In this document: one piece after another, positions 12,425 to 23,551 of the stretch | How positions within the stretch are numbered: the stretch's first letter is position 1 | Layout: the number at the start of each line of letters is the position of its first letter | Source of the DNA: Hofstenia miamia | Taxonomy: Eukaryota; Xenacoelomorpha; Acoela | Assembly: GCA_004352715.1 (NCBI GenBank) | Contig: SCFE01000057.1 | Coordinates: 1,388,204-1,452,203, forward strand | DNA: 64,000 nucleotides | Reading direction: 5' to 3' | The notes under the pieces: generated by a model | The model's database searches: none | The model's input: the letters and a program-made list of their open reading frames with translations, nothing else | What the model was told of the DNA's origin: nothing | Made by a program: the position numbers and the translations under genes

Positions 12425-15400
12425 ATACTAGCCCTTAGCTGCATAGCGATAGGGTTATGAAATGTGTCAGTTGAATTAGTCGAATCGTCATAGAAGCAAT
12501 CAGACCGAAGTTTGCAAAATATTTAATGTCAAGTGTATATATTTCTCTAAGCCATTTTATTATTTTATAAAATGGCTTGACGGCTGCTTTCTAGAAGATA
12601 TATATATAATGTCGAGCAAATTACTTGAACCGCCAGTGAATTTTTCAGATTTTTAGCAAAAACAGCCAATTATAGCACACTTAATATAATTATTATTGTT
12701 TATCGTTCGTTGAGAAAAATTACCTGTTCAGTCAAAATATAGATAATATCTGGTGGAACCTCTTTTAGCATCTGCGAGAGTCTCTTACCCGTTGGTGCAT
12801 GATTTCATACAGAATTTATATAAATCTTGACATATCATGACCATTGTTTCAAAGTGACTGAGTTTGCGTGATTGCATCCCTGTCTACTATTGCGCAGTTT
12901 CTTGTGGATTTTATGTTTCAATTCATAGTAATTAAAGAAAAGCGACTCCGATGATTGTGTATATTGAATAGAGCGATTCTTGCGTTTTTACTGGTAAATT
13001 TGAAAGGGATTTCCAAAGAAATTATTGCAAACAGTTAAAAGATGTGCAAACTTCAAAATTATAAAAGCTATATCAACTATAGACATTTTTTCAGAATGCA
13101 ACACAGCTATTCTAGGTAGAAAATAGCGACTTCAAACATATGTGTTTTAGTAAAATGATGCATGTGAAAGGAGTTGTTTCACATAAATTTTGCCATAAAT
13201 CCAATTAGTTTATTAAATTTGATATTTATAACCCTTATTTGCCCAAAGTTTTGACCATTTTTACCAAGTAGTATTAATCCATTCTTTTTTGGTTGTATTC
13301 AATATCTTTTAATCAGGAAGCCTTTGCTTATCCTGTACACTTATACAGCACATGCATGAGTTTGTTTACGTTATCTTTCTTGGTGAAGTTAGTGCCCAGA
13401 AACTGATACAGAATCATGTTTGAAACTAGGGTGGATTTAGCCTGATGGTTATGGGGGGTGTGTTGAATTACATTTTAATTGCAAATCCAGATGAGGTTCA
13501 GAAGAGAAATTTATGCATTGTGCGGCCTAATTTTAATCTTGATCTAGAAAAACTATTTAGAAATTTTCAAATTGCAATTTGAAATACACCCAATGCTACA
13601 GCAGTTAACACATTGCCTGCCAAATATTCAATTTATTGCTATTGCTTAGTAGGTCTTAAACATTTTTGCAATATTATATATATATATATATATATATATT
13701 TATTTGCCAATGTAAATCAAATATTTCTTTCAGGAGAGAATTCCACAAAATCTTAAGAATCTAACAAATTTTCGATGCTTTTTTTAGAATCAAACTGAAT
13801 GAACCCGATTAGTTTCTCTTAAGGCATTTAACATCTCAAATTTATTCAATTAGTTATGCTTGGACTTGAAGTTTAAGATATTGTTTCTTACTTTCTTTGA
13901 TGTTGGTATTTGATTTTTGGTTCAGATAAGCCTCAAAACCATGCAAACGCTTACTAGCTAACTACATGCAAATAAGCTTTATCAAATTGGAGCTATAACA
14001 TTTGCTCGCAAATAAATTCATACAAACACAATCTTGCGAAGTAGTGCGCTAATAACTTGGCATTTTCTTAAAGGGCAACCTTAATATATAGCGGGATTCA
14101 GGTCAATGAATCCAAATATGTCTTATGAACGTCAGAAACATAATGTCAGCTTTTTACAAGTCAATTCAAAATCTTATGTTCATGTTCTGGTTCATCCCAT
14201 ATTATTACCTCCTTGAATCAACTACAAGTTTGTAAAGAAAAGAATAAAATGCTGTTATTGCAAATGCAACATCTTAAATGAGACAGTTGTCTGCTTACTG
14301 CAGATTTTTTTAGGTAAGTAATTTCACAAAATCCATCTTGCATCAAAACTCAATCTTGGATGAAATGTGCTTTTTTACTATTAGTTAATTGTGCAATGTA
14401 AGGTTCACCCTTATTTTTTGTTCGAAATGTCTTTGTTTGGGATAGCCAACGCAATACCTATTGTAATGAACTGTTAGAATATCTATGATTTCACAAAATC
14501 CCGATTAATGCGGTCGTAGCGTCCATTGTTCGCAATTTATTTAATGACATTCTCTCTCTTCATTTCTTTGCACATGCATGTGCATGTGTGTTTACTAAGA
14601 CAGTAACAACTAAATAGTGGGCATTGATTAACCCTATTAAAATTGATTGTAGCTTTTAAGACCGCAGTCTCAGAGCTATTCAATTAGTCTTCTACGGACT
14701 ATGTAGTAATCACTTTCGCAGAATTTAAACTTTTTGATGGCCCTAGGGTTGTACTCTAGAGGGTGTTAAGATGGACTCAGCCCACCTTGGTAAAGTTATA
14801 TTATTGTGTTAGATGTTGGATATTATTTGTTGAAAAATGAAATTTGGTCAAAATATAACATAAACATTTTGAGCCCACTTTATCAATTATTATAAAGTAC
14901 AGCCCTGCCCTAGCTGTTAAAAAATAGAGTTAATATAGTAATATTTGCTTAAATATTGTGAAAGAGTTTTGGAAATAATGATTTCAATGATGTAAAAATT
15001 ATATTTTTTAAAACATAAATTCTATCCAAAAAGTCGTCACAGATTTTCATAATGACTCTCAATTTATGCTTTAGAACTACATGTAGACATATTAAATACT
15101 ATTTAATCAATCATATTGTAATTGATACTACAACGGCTTATTGCCGTATTGAACATAGAAGTAATGTGTGTACATATTTTGTTGGTTTGAAAGAAATATA
15201 TGACCCAATCTCTTGCCCAAAATTTAGAATGATTAAAGGTAAGTAACAACAAGCAGAAATTATTCGGAGTTGTTTGCTAAGTTTAGTGGTCTGGTGGTGT
15301 TTTAAAACCTTTCTAACATATAATGCTTGTATTTTTAATGTCTTTTCTTGTTTGAACCATTGACATAAATTTCTACTGTTTTTAAGCAGAAACAATTAAT

Positions 15401-17012
15401 GAAATCATAAACCGAAAATTAGTAATAAATTACTTCTCTTATGGATAACAAATTATGTAATTGGTGCAAAGATACATGATTGGTGTATTTCCCAGTACCT
15501 GCACTATTGACAGCGACTGCCTCATGAAGGAATTGAAGGTCAAAAAGTAAAGTACTCACACGACATGATTTCTTGTGAAGCTAGAAAATTTATTGTAATA
15601 TTTATTTAGTCAACTTCTGAAGTACTTTTGATAGATGAAAACGTTTAAAATTGTATAAGATTAGAGATACCATGTTTTTCTACTTGAGCTTGTCACTTCA
15701 TTTTTGAAAAAGTCTTCTGCCTAATTATCAGAGAGATTAGAGTTAGTAAACATAAGTTGGTTTGACTCTTCAGCGCTTTTAAGTAGAGTTCTTATCTGGA
15801 TAACATTTAGTAATTAGACAGAAATTTAAATTTTTATTTTATTTAATTTTGTTGAAACAGTGATATATCTTTTTGTCTGCGATTAATCACTTAAGAAATA
15901 ACTAGTATTTCAACGTGTATGATGATTATACAAAAATATTTATGGTCAATTGGGTAGCCATTAGAATTATTAAAAAAATAATTCATTCTTCTTTTACTTG
16001 AAGCATATTGCTATTCGTTTATTATTTTATCAAATCACCTTCCCAGAAATACAAGACGTTATTTAGTTAAAAGTGAAATGTATGTGAGAAGGCAATTTTA
16101 TTGTAGGATTCAACGAAGTACACCAAGTACCAATTTTTAAACTAACCAATTTTTCACCCAAACATTTACAGAAATTATTGCCTATCGTAACCTGCTATAG
16201 ATCGCATTAGAGTCGCGTTCACATTGCAAAAAGGTTAGCACTTGCTTGCATAGTGTCCTAATAATCAGTTTTACTGATGAGTGTAAAGTCTTAGATTTCT
16301 TGGAATTTATCTGTGGTGCTTTCACTCTTGCAAATACACCTATGGCAGACTTGCAAGCGGACATGAGCTATGTTTGCCATGTGCTATATAGATTGGGAAT
16401 CGGCTTAAGACATTCGGAAATTTACCTAATCGTATTCATAAATTTTGGAATAAACCAATAAGCCAATAAATATCGATCTAAACATTCTTGAAACTTTAAC
16501 AGAAATTTGACGGAGTACATTTAATTGAATGAATGTTCATCAATGGTTTTGTTATGTTCTAGTACTAATACATGTTTCAATACTGTATTTTTAATAACTT
16601 TGAAGTAGAGAAAATTATTTTCTGTGATAAATATTTAATATTTATAGTTATTGAATATTGAACTTATTTTAGAACCGTTATCAAGAGAAAGTAAACCTGA
16701 ATTCAAATGTGAAAAGTGCGATTTCAAAAGTTCTGCTATGAGCGGAATTGTCTCCCATATGAAGAATCATCTCCTTACAACTCATACTTGCAAAATTTGC
16801 AGAGAAATCCTCCAGACAAGAGAAGAACTAGACCGTCATATCAAAGAAAATCACAAAAATGGTTGCAACTTTTTTTGCGATCTTTGTTTTACAGAATTGC
16901 GAACGCTGCAAAAAATTGTACAGCATCGACGAACTCATACTGGCGAAAAACCTTTTCAGGTACCTCGTGAACATCATATACTATTTTTAATAATAAATTA
17001 CACTACGTAACA

Positions 17013-17066
<54 letters not shown>

Positions 17067-20000
17067 GAAAATTATGAAAAATATTATGCATGAAATTTTT
17101 TTGAAATTATATAAATATTTACATACTGCCCACTCCAGGATAGATCTTCCTTCCACTGTAAAATAGATTATATGTCACTCTGGAAATATGTCATAAATGA
17201 TTTCATTTCGAACACTAATGATTACTAACACACTTTTAGCGGTGTGTGAATGATTTTTGCGGTTAAAGTCTGCTCCCTCTGATTTCAATTACTACATTTA
17301 TGACTTATCAGCAAAATGAATAAAAATATTTTTGTGACTGTCAAATAAGACTTCCGATGAATTTTCTGTTTTAGCGAAGACTAGATACAACGCAAATTTT
17401 CATAGCTGACCGATTTGAGTGTATTAATATGACTACTAATAGGTAAAGGATGCTCAGAGTAGTCTATTTAATATTGTTCACATCTACTGCACAGAGAGTG
17501 ACAATATGAGATAAACATGTACCCGAATCCTACCCGATCGTAATATTTACGACCCGGACCGAAAATTATATACCGTTGTGGATCGTTCTTCAATCAAATG
17601 ATAATTAGCATCAATCATTTTTTGACGGGAAAACAGCAATATATTCGTATTGCTTAACGTCTTGGAACTTCCTCAAATCAAGCTGGGGTTAAAATCAATA
17701 TTTTTTAATAATCAGCTTAACCTTTGTACTCGAACCAGACCAGAAATTTGATTCCCGATCCTAAACCCGAAATCGGGTCGGGTTTATCGGGTACCATATG
17801 TCCCTCTCTAGTGTATTGCACATTCACTCAAGCCTACATGAGAAGTTTCTGTCACATTCTGTTTCTACGAAACAACTGAAATTTGTTCAAACCTGAAAAC
17901 TGTTCATCGCATCGAATTTGTACTCATATCTGAGTGATTTAAAATATGTCACCTCAAAGCTCAAGAAAAGCATCTGTTTAAGCAGATTATATTTGCAACC
18001 TTACGTAGTTTTGAGTAAAAATTTGATTTGGTTCGCATATCCTACATTTTCTTAAATAAGTTGAAAGTTTTTTCAGATAAATTTTGTTGTAACAAGAAAA
18101 TGTTGACACGTGCTTATTAAAATATGCTAGTTATTAATGAAATAAATGATGTACTAAAGCTAAGTTACTTCATATGTAAAATACTAATTTTCAATATGTT
18201 GATTTTTACTCCAACATATCTATTTATTATTCAATAACTAAAATTAAAAGGCAGAGTTGAGCGATACTCTTAGGTCTGTTGAGAAACCATATGGATGCGT
18301 ATAGAGAATTTGCATATTTATGTGCATATTTACCTCAATATTTGAATGAAATGCCTATAAATACGCAGGTATAAGAGCGTATACGCATTCGTATGAATAA
18401 TGAAAAATTTAGTACAAATTGCAGAAATTCTTTTCGTTATGTAGACATAAATTTTTTTTACTAATTGATCAAAATTATAATGGAAATAAGGAACAAAATC
18501 CTAATTTATGAATAGCCTTAAAAATAAGAACAGAATCTTAATTAGTTTTTTTAGTCAATTATCTTAAGCAATATATTTTGCAATTTGGAAAAATCCTTTG
18601 CCCTATCATCATCCTTACACAACATTACACAAGACATTAGAGTGTAAAGTACGATCAGCAATTTAATGCTCTGCAAATAGGTATAGTATTCATATGCAAT
18701 GATAAAATGTAACATTATTATATAACAATACCTACCTCTCTAAAGTTTACAACCAAATAACCAAAACTGTCAATTTGCTTTTGTCGCAGACGTTCTTTAC
18801 GTAATTAAGGCACAATGCACATGTTACAAAACTTACTTTGTGTTTGCATTACATAATTTAAGAAAGGATCATCCTGCTTATAAAGTTTTAAAATTGGCTT
18901 AATTCTTTTGCTCTGTGTCTCTCGGCCTAATTCTTTCATATTTTAGTTAAGATCTTCATTAAGCATTAGTAGTGTGAATTGCATCGTACTTATAATAAGC
19001 GAATAGACAATGTTTTTTACATTTTAACAATTACTAAAAATTATTTTTAAAGAATACTATTTTACCCTGCAAATGATCAGTGAAGTCAATATGAATCCCT
19101 CTGCACCAAGGTTTAAACGGGTCAGGATTTTGTAGCCCGCACCGCTCTGCAACCCGGCTCTCCACAGTTGACCTAAGCTGCAACCCACGTTATACAAATT
19201 CACCCGACCCGCACCTCACAAAAAGGTCGTCAACCCCCGCGGGTTGACCCGATTCCTTTCCAAATGTGCTCTGCACAATCAGGGTTGTACGAGAGGGGGT
19301 CCCGTCAGAAAATACTCAATTTTTTAGAAATATGTGGCAAAAGCGGGCCAAAATCCGGCAAAATTTTGGGAAAGAACGTGAATTCCACTACTTAGTTTTT
19401 AAATTTTTTAGGTTTTTTGTTGAAAATCTTTTAATTTAACCTATATCTAAATCAATTTTGAAAACTGTATGGGCGTTAATCTGCGCGGTGGGTTGGTATG
19501 ACTTTTGTTATAAATGCGGGTGCGGTTATGGATTGGGAATACACAAAAAATATGCGGGTAGTATCGCGGTTAGGAAATTCAGGGCAATGTGTACACATCT
19601 ATTATATAAGTACAAATTAAGAACATATATTATTGCGATCAAATGGTGTATATACACATTAAATATTGGCCATTTAAGCTTTTATAAATTTACTAATTAG
19701 ATCAGTATATTATCAATAAATATAAAAAGTGTGGCTATGATAATGGAAAGCTGTGGGTGGGGTCGGGTGCAGGTTGGGTTGGGTTGGGTGGAGAAATATG
19801 TATCCATGTCTACCCTTAAATACCAGCACATACGACTGTTTATTTGCACCATATTTTGTAATTTTGAACTGAAATTCGACAGAAATACTTCAGTTGTTGG
19901 AAATGGCGAGTAATCAGTCTAAATTACATGTTATTATGTTTAATTGTATGCAAATTATGACCATGTTTATTTAAATTGTGTTAGTCAATCAAATTTCCAG

Positions 20001-20975
20001 CTTGTTTTGAAATAGATTTCATGCGAGCTTGTTGCTATGAAGGGGTTTTATGGATGAGGATGCCAATTATTTAATCAAGAAAACTTTTTTTTCGTCTCAT
20101 AGACCAGTGTTTTTCCAGAGTTTTTGTTTATACCAAAATGCTATGCTTATAGCCCGAATCCTCAATTAGGGTGAACAACACTCAATATACGTATTTTCTT
20201 AATAGTTTTTAAAGAAGCTAATCTCCAATGAAGAATTCCTCAATTTGCTATGTTTAAATAATCGTTTTTCACTTAACATTATATATGATTTTTTTAATTT
20301 AGTGTGATAAATGCGACTACAGGTGTTCAAGAAAGGATAATCTGAAACTTCATTACAGACGTCATGAAATTAAGAGATTCTTCTGCAAGCACTGCAAATT
20401 TGGCAGTGGAACAGAAAGAGAATTATATAAGCACTATATTAAAAGACATGATATTCAGTTGAAGGCCTCAGGTATAAATTTGTTATCTTTGTAATCAATA
20501 GATGAATGAAAACATTAAAAACAGCTAAAAATGATATATTTTTATCAATTTACAATTATGTTGTAGCAATATGTCTTCTCTACAATTCACTGGCTTAACT
20601 TTACAGGGCCACAGGTGTAAAATTCTACCCTTGCCTCTCAAGGAATGCATTAAGTATCACCTTAATGAAATTCCAAGCAATAATTTCACCAAACTTTATG
20701 AGATCAGACAAGCTAATATCCTTCAATAATTCCTTTTTTAGGATTCATCAGAAATGCCTTCCTTATTTTGCAAATAATAGCCTGAAGAATTTTCATTTAA
20801 TGATTTCCTTGCTATGCAATGACCTAAACGAATAAGAAGACAAACACTTCTGCATCAAATAGATTATTGGTCCCATAGGCTCATGACAAGGAGATCAGCA
20901 AATCCAATCCGAAAAAATGTTGCCTCACAATCGAAATTAATATACAATTAAGGCGATCTGTTGCTTACTGCTATG

Positions 20976-21016
<41 letters not shown>

Positions 21017-21140
21017 NNNNNNNNNNNNNNNNNNNNNNNNNNNNNNNNNNNNNNNNNNNNNNNNNNNNNNNNNNNNNNNNNNNNNNNNNNNNNNNNNNNN
21101 NNNNNNNNNNNNNNNNNNNNNNNNNNNNNNNNNNNNNNNN

Positions 21141-21181
<41 letters not shown>

Positions 21182-22724
21182 GTATTATAATTATTTAGTA
21201 TAAACCTTACACTTCTAGTGAAAAAACAGTGTTCTTTATCAAAATTTCGTGCAAAAACATTAAAATGGTGAAATTCAAGTTCACGATAATGCTTAGAAAG
21301 TGTATTGGTACTTGAAATTTAAATTATGATGATAATAGTTATTATGCTGTGCAGAATTCTAATCTAAGGCATGAAAAAGAATTCTCATATGCATAACATA
21401 AACATATAATACATATACTGCTATGCAGGCTCTAGATAACATGACGTTTGCATTTAGGTACGCGATTTGCGATTTTCTTTAATGGAAAGCCGCTTTAATT
21501 TATTTATCAAAAATTTTTTAATTTTCTATGTATGAGCTTCAGGTTCATCCAAAAAATAACGCTTTCATATTATCTAGCACCTTAGAGTTATTTAAAAATA
21601 TGTATATATATGTATATATACGTATATAGCGGTTTTAGAAATGAATAGTGTTCATATTTTTTAGCAGAGAATGTGAGTTGTAAGCCCTTAATGAAGACAG
21701 ACGAAGCCCTAAAGCAAATCAAAGCAGCAAGTAAAGGTAAAATTTGCTTTATTTATGATGATTGCTTATAATCTCAACCTTAGCTCCTATTTTCAAATTT
21801 CTAGTTATGTGTTTCCTGAAATCTATAAAAAAACATTTTATGTGCTATATATTAATTCAAACTAAGTTGAAATTTAATGTATCTTCAGGTCTCATCTTTA
21901 TTACAATATTTTACAATCGTCTGTTAGCAATTTCTTCCTTTAGAAAAACTGTCTGATTTTAAACCATATCGTTGTAATATTTGCGGCTACATTGGAATGT
22001 CTGCTTACAAATTAACTGAACACATGCGAAGCCATACCGGAGAAAAACCTTTCAGTTGCAATCAATGTAATTTCAAATGCTCGAGGAAAGGTAGTTGCTT
22101 TTTCAGTAATTTTATAGTTAATGTTATATTTTTAAACATTTGAAATTTAAAATGTCCTCAATTATTATTAATAAGAGGTTGTTTGACAAGTTTTAATTTT
22201 ATAATCCTTTTCTCATTGAATCTGTAATCTTTGGAAATGGCGATTCAGCTCTTCGAAAACTAAAATATTATATCTTTCAAATTGTCTTTTTGTGATGCAA
22301 AAATTTGTATTATGTCTTTCAATATTCTGATGTAATTTACATGTGTAAAATAAAATTTTGCACTTCTTCAAATTTATGGTTAAGAAAAATACATCTGAAT
22401 AAACCAAATGTTACAAAAACCTTTATTTTAGGTAATTTGGCACTGCATTTTCGACGCCACTCGACTTCAAAGCTCGGGTACAGTGAATCTACATTAGGCA
22501 TTATAAAAAATGCTAAACAAACTTTTGGTTCAGGATTGAGTATAACGCCCTTGATATCAAATAACTGCAATTCAGAAATCAAGAGTGAATCACAATCTGA
22601 GCCAAACGAAGACATGCAAACAGAAAATAGTTACCAAGACCAACCTTTGGACCTCTCTCGTAATTCTAAATACTGGAGTTTAAATATTTCTCAAATCAGT
22701 GAAAAGTTAAATTCCTCTCTGTAA
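7003..22724 (+). CDS. C2H2 zinc-finger protein with C-terminal CtBP-binding motif (six 3' exons; 5' end missing)
   Basis: Joining 7003-7171, 16673-16959, 20303-20471, 21665-21736, 21944-22090 and 22432-22724 gives 1137 nt, 378 codons plus TAA. Every junction has AG/GT ends and compatible phase (1, 0, 1, 1, 1). Numbering from the first codon seen, eight C2H2 fingers have first Cys/last His at about 31/51, 69/89, 96/117, 125/145, 153/173, 180/201, 243/263 and 271/291. All have C-x2-C-x12-H-x3 or x4-H spacing. TGEKPF linkers join fingers 4-5 and 7-8. A low-complexity Ser/Asn/Glu tail carries PLDLS at 353-357. By family knowledge this is a nuclear DNA-binding protein, and PxDLS recruits the corepressor CtBP, so repression is the likely output (inference). 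No ATG precedes finger 1 in the first exon and a TAG lies just upstream of its acceptor, so at least one 5' exon is missing. I cannot assign an orthologue; Ikaros-, hunchback- and ZEB-like names would be guesses. Confidence 0.9.
7672..7938 (+). pseudogene. C-terminal fragment of a LINE ORF2-like protein
   Basis: The open frame carries a LWNNL-type motif followed by a basic FRKKLKQFLL segment, the usual C-terminal tail of CR1/Jockey-type reverse transcriptase ORFs (LWNSLP ... FKKKLK). Nothing upstream resembles the reverse transcriptase domain, so it is a 5'-truncated remnant. It lies inside the first known intron of the zinc-finger gene, in the same orientation. Confidence 0.5.
8576..8692 (+). 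repeat. First copy of an exact 117 bp direct repeat
   Basis: Identical base for base to 9539-9655, 963 bases downstream. The sequence is AT-rich and non-coding. Complete identity implies a recent duplication or an assembly error. Confidence 0.93.
9076..9119. repeat. (TA)n microsatellite
   Basis: Alternating TA with a single G interruption, directly before the GC-richer block at 9120-9538. Confidence 0.95.
9120..9538 (+). mobile_element. GC-richer, LTR-like block between two copies of a 117 bp repeat
   Basis: The block is clearly richer in G and C than its AT-rich surroundings. It begins TGTGGCGGCAGGTACC, has a TATA-like TATATAAG at 9227-9234 and ends right where the second 117 bp repeat begins. 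This is what a solo LTR or an insertion could look like, but I see no matching second LTR, primer-binding site or pol. The short open frame at 9309-9515 is not recognised. Confidence 0.35.
9539..9655 (+). repeat. Second copy of an exact 117 bp direct repeat
   Basis: Identical to 8576-8692. Sequence diverges immediately on both sides. Confidence 0.93.
9656..16672. other. Intronic AT-rich stretch without recognised genes
   Basis: This is the bulk of the 9.5 kb intron between the finger 1 and finger 2-4 exons. It contains TA tracts (9965-9980, 10676-10690, 12391-12424, 13674-13699) and a perfect 12 bp-stem hairpin at 12549-12578. A 15043-15238 open frame ends at a strong donor (AAAG|GTAAGTAA) but its phases do not fit the gene. 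No other coding signal was recognised. Confidence 0.6.
12549..12578. repeat. Short perfect hairpin
   Basis: AAGCCATTTTAT is followed by a 6-base loop and its exact complement. Not followed by a T-run that would mark it as a terminator; role unknown. Confidence 0.7.
16673..16959 (+). CDS. Zinc-finger gene, exon with fingers 2-4
   Basis: The acceptor is ATTTTAG ending at 16672; the donor is CAG|GTACCT. The first two bases complete a Glu codon with the final G of the 7003-7171 exon. Fingers are CEKC/H-x3-H, CKIC/H-x4-H and CDLC/H-x3-H. The exon ends in phase 0 directly after TGEKPFQ, so the linker is separated from the first Cys of finger 5 by an intron. Translation beyond 16959 is intronic. 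Confidence 0.92.
17016..17061. repeat. (TA)n microsatellite
   Basis: About 45 bases of TA alternation in the intron after the exon for fingers 2-4. Confidence 0.95.
17492..17810. mobile_element. Non-autonomous hAT-like element with ACCCG words
   Basis: The left end reads CAGAGAGTGACA and the right end, reverse-complemented, TAGAGAGGGACATATG. Both lead into a GTACCCGA word. Inside, ACCCG/CGGGT words recur in both orientations (ACCCGATCG, GACCCGGACC, ACCCGAAATCGGGTCGGG). Subterminal word repeats and a CAG start are typical of hAT elements. The flanking 8-mers match only imperfectly (ctactgca against gtattgca, offset by two bases), so the target duplication is uncertain. No transposase is present. 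Confidence 0.55.
19090..19830. repeat. Region rich in GGGTTGACCCG/GGGTCGGGT words
   Basis: Clusters of ACCCGACCC and GGGTTGGG words occur near 19140-19260 and 19500-19790 in opposite orientations, with AT-rich sequence between. This suggests one or two non-autonomous DNA elements, but I could not define inverted termini. Short open frames at 19458-19700 and 19731-19913 arise from these words and are not genes. Confidence 0.4.
20303..20471 (+). CDS. Zinc-finger gene, exon with fingers 5-6
   Basis: The acceptor is TTTAG at 20302 and the donor GTATAA starts at 20472. The first codon is the TGT for the first Cys of finger 5 (CDKC ... H-x3-H). Finger 6 is CKHC ... H-x4-H, with a short basic linker between them. 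It ends one base into a codon. Its length, 169 nt, happens to equal that of the 7003-7171 exon. Confidence 0.92.
20975..21176. repeat. (TA)n tract split by a 124-N gap
   Basis: TA alternation runs into the gap at 21017-21140 and continues after it (21147-21176), so the gap sits inside or beside a long TA array in the intron before the 72-nt exon. Confidence 0.95.
21665..21736 (+). CDS. Zinc-finger gene, small spacer exon between fingers 6 and 7
   Basis: This 72-nt exon encodes about 24 Lys/Glu-rich residues without a finger. It is phase 1 at both ends, so skipping it keeps frame. The acceptor reads TTTTTTAGCAG, a NAGNAG tandem site that would add or drop one Ala codon (exon start 21665 or 21668). 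Two donors are also in frame: GTAAAA at 21737 and a better-looking CAA|GTAAAG at 21731. Support comes from phase and splice sites, not homology. Confidence 0.7.
21944..22090 (+). CDS. Zinc-finger gene, exon with finger 7 and first half of finger 8
   Basis: The acceptor is CCTTTAG ending at 21943 and the donor GTAGTT starts at 22091. The first two bases complete a Glu codon. The exon holds finger 7 (CNIC ... H-x3-H), a TGEKPF linker, and finger 8 up to the CSRK segment before the recognition helix. The intron that follows cuts finger 8 after the first base of a Gly codon. Confidence 0.92.
22432..22724 (+). CDS. Zinc-finger gene, last exon: end of finger 8 and PLDLS tail
   Basis: The acceptor is TTTTAG ending at 22431. 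The first two bases complete the split Gly, and GNLALH-x3-H finishes finger 8 with normal spacing. The remaining ~87 residues are Ser/Asn/Gln/Glu-rich and disordered-looking, with PLDLS encoded at 22644-22658 about 21 residues before the TAA stop. The open frame upstream of 22432 is intronic. The exon falls in the only non-repetitive coding block of the area. Confidence 0.92.
22644..22658 (+). other. PLDLS motif (CtBP-binding type)
   Basis: The five codons encode Pro-Leu-Asp-Leu-Ser, followed by Arg. PxDLS is the known binding motif for C-terminal-binding protein corepressors and is common near the ends of zinc-finger repressors. Its function here is inferred from the match and context. Confidence 0.75.
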
Positions 22725-22945
22725 ATGTCTAAATTGAAAAATGGCTTTGGTCAAACAGATTTAGGACTAGATTATACTTGCCTTTGTCAATATTACCAGA
22801 GCTGCCACTATTTCTGTTAACAGTCAATGATGACATGCAAAATTGTCAGATGCAAGACTGATCAGACATGTTCACTTGGCGGGAAAATAGCAAAAATTTT
22901 GAAACTATTGCAAGTTACATTGACTACCAAATAAGTACGATACTC

Positions 22946-22980
22946 AATAAAAATTGAAAAATTTTGCAATTTTTAATAAA
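22946..22980 (+). promoter_or_regulatory. Candidate polyadenylation signals of the zinc-finger gene
   Basis: AATAAA occurs at 22946-22951 and again at 22975-22980, about 220-255 bases after the stop codon. In AT-rich DNA such hexamers arise by chance, so this is only suggestive. Confidence 0.4.
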
Positions 22981-23439
22981 TGATCAAGGTTTGACTTTGC
23001 GAGTATGGAGTCAATTCCAGTAAACTAAATATCATAAAGCCAACCTTATTTTTTACTGGAATGATCTCTATCAATTTATGAACTCTGTTTGCTATTGGTG
23101 TAAATATTTGTACAGGTGGCCAATCACATAGTTATAGATGCTGGATAGAAATTTGATTTTCTCAGGATACCTTTTATTGTTTATCATTTTGTTAAAATAG
23201 TTTTTTGATGTTGCTTTATTTTTTCTTTAACTTTCATTAATAATTTTTTTACCTTAAAACAGCATTAGGCACATCTATTTATTTGAATACCATAATTATC
23301 AAGATACTCCAGGAATGAATTCAGAAAAGTTTGAAAATTTCATCAGCTGCTGGTAGTATTATTATAATAGCAATTTACAGATAAACCATTTACTTATTTA
23401 AAGTTGTCTGAAAATGTGAAAAACCACAATTTGGAAAAT

Positions 23440-23444
<5 letters not shown>

Positions 23445-23508
<64 letters not shown>
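23445..23508. repeat. (TA)n microsatellite, 64 bases
   Basis: The longest uninterrupted TA array seen. It is followed at once by CAGGGTAAGCCATAAGTAAC, which resembles a mariner/Tc1-type terminus next to a TA target. Confidence 0.95.
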
Positions 23509-23511
<3 letters not shown>

Positions 23512-23551
23512 GGTAAGCCATAAGTAACTTGAGATTGTAGGTTAGTATAAA

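Noticed and set aside
16960-17010. Extension of the finger 2-4 exon to the stop at 17010
   Set aside because: A GT donor at 16960 follows TGEKPFQ, and the exon at 20303 supplies the expected Cys of the next finger in the right phase. The extra residues are intronic.
20961-21179. Tyr-Ile repeat protein
   Set aside because: It is the translation of a TA microsatellite and a gap.
22305-22431. Start of the last coding block at the ATG-like open frame start
   Set aside because: The finger continues from the previous exon only if the exon starts at 22432; the upstream frame carries no motif and ends in a normal T-rich acceptor.
7003-22724. Naming the gene as hunchback, Ikaros or ZEB
   Set aside because: Finger number, grouping and the PLDLS position do not single out one of these families, and no search could be run.
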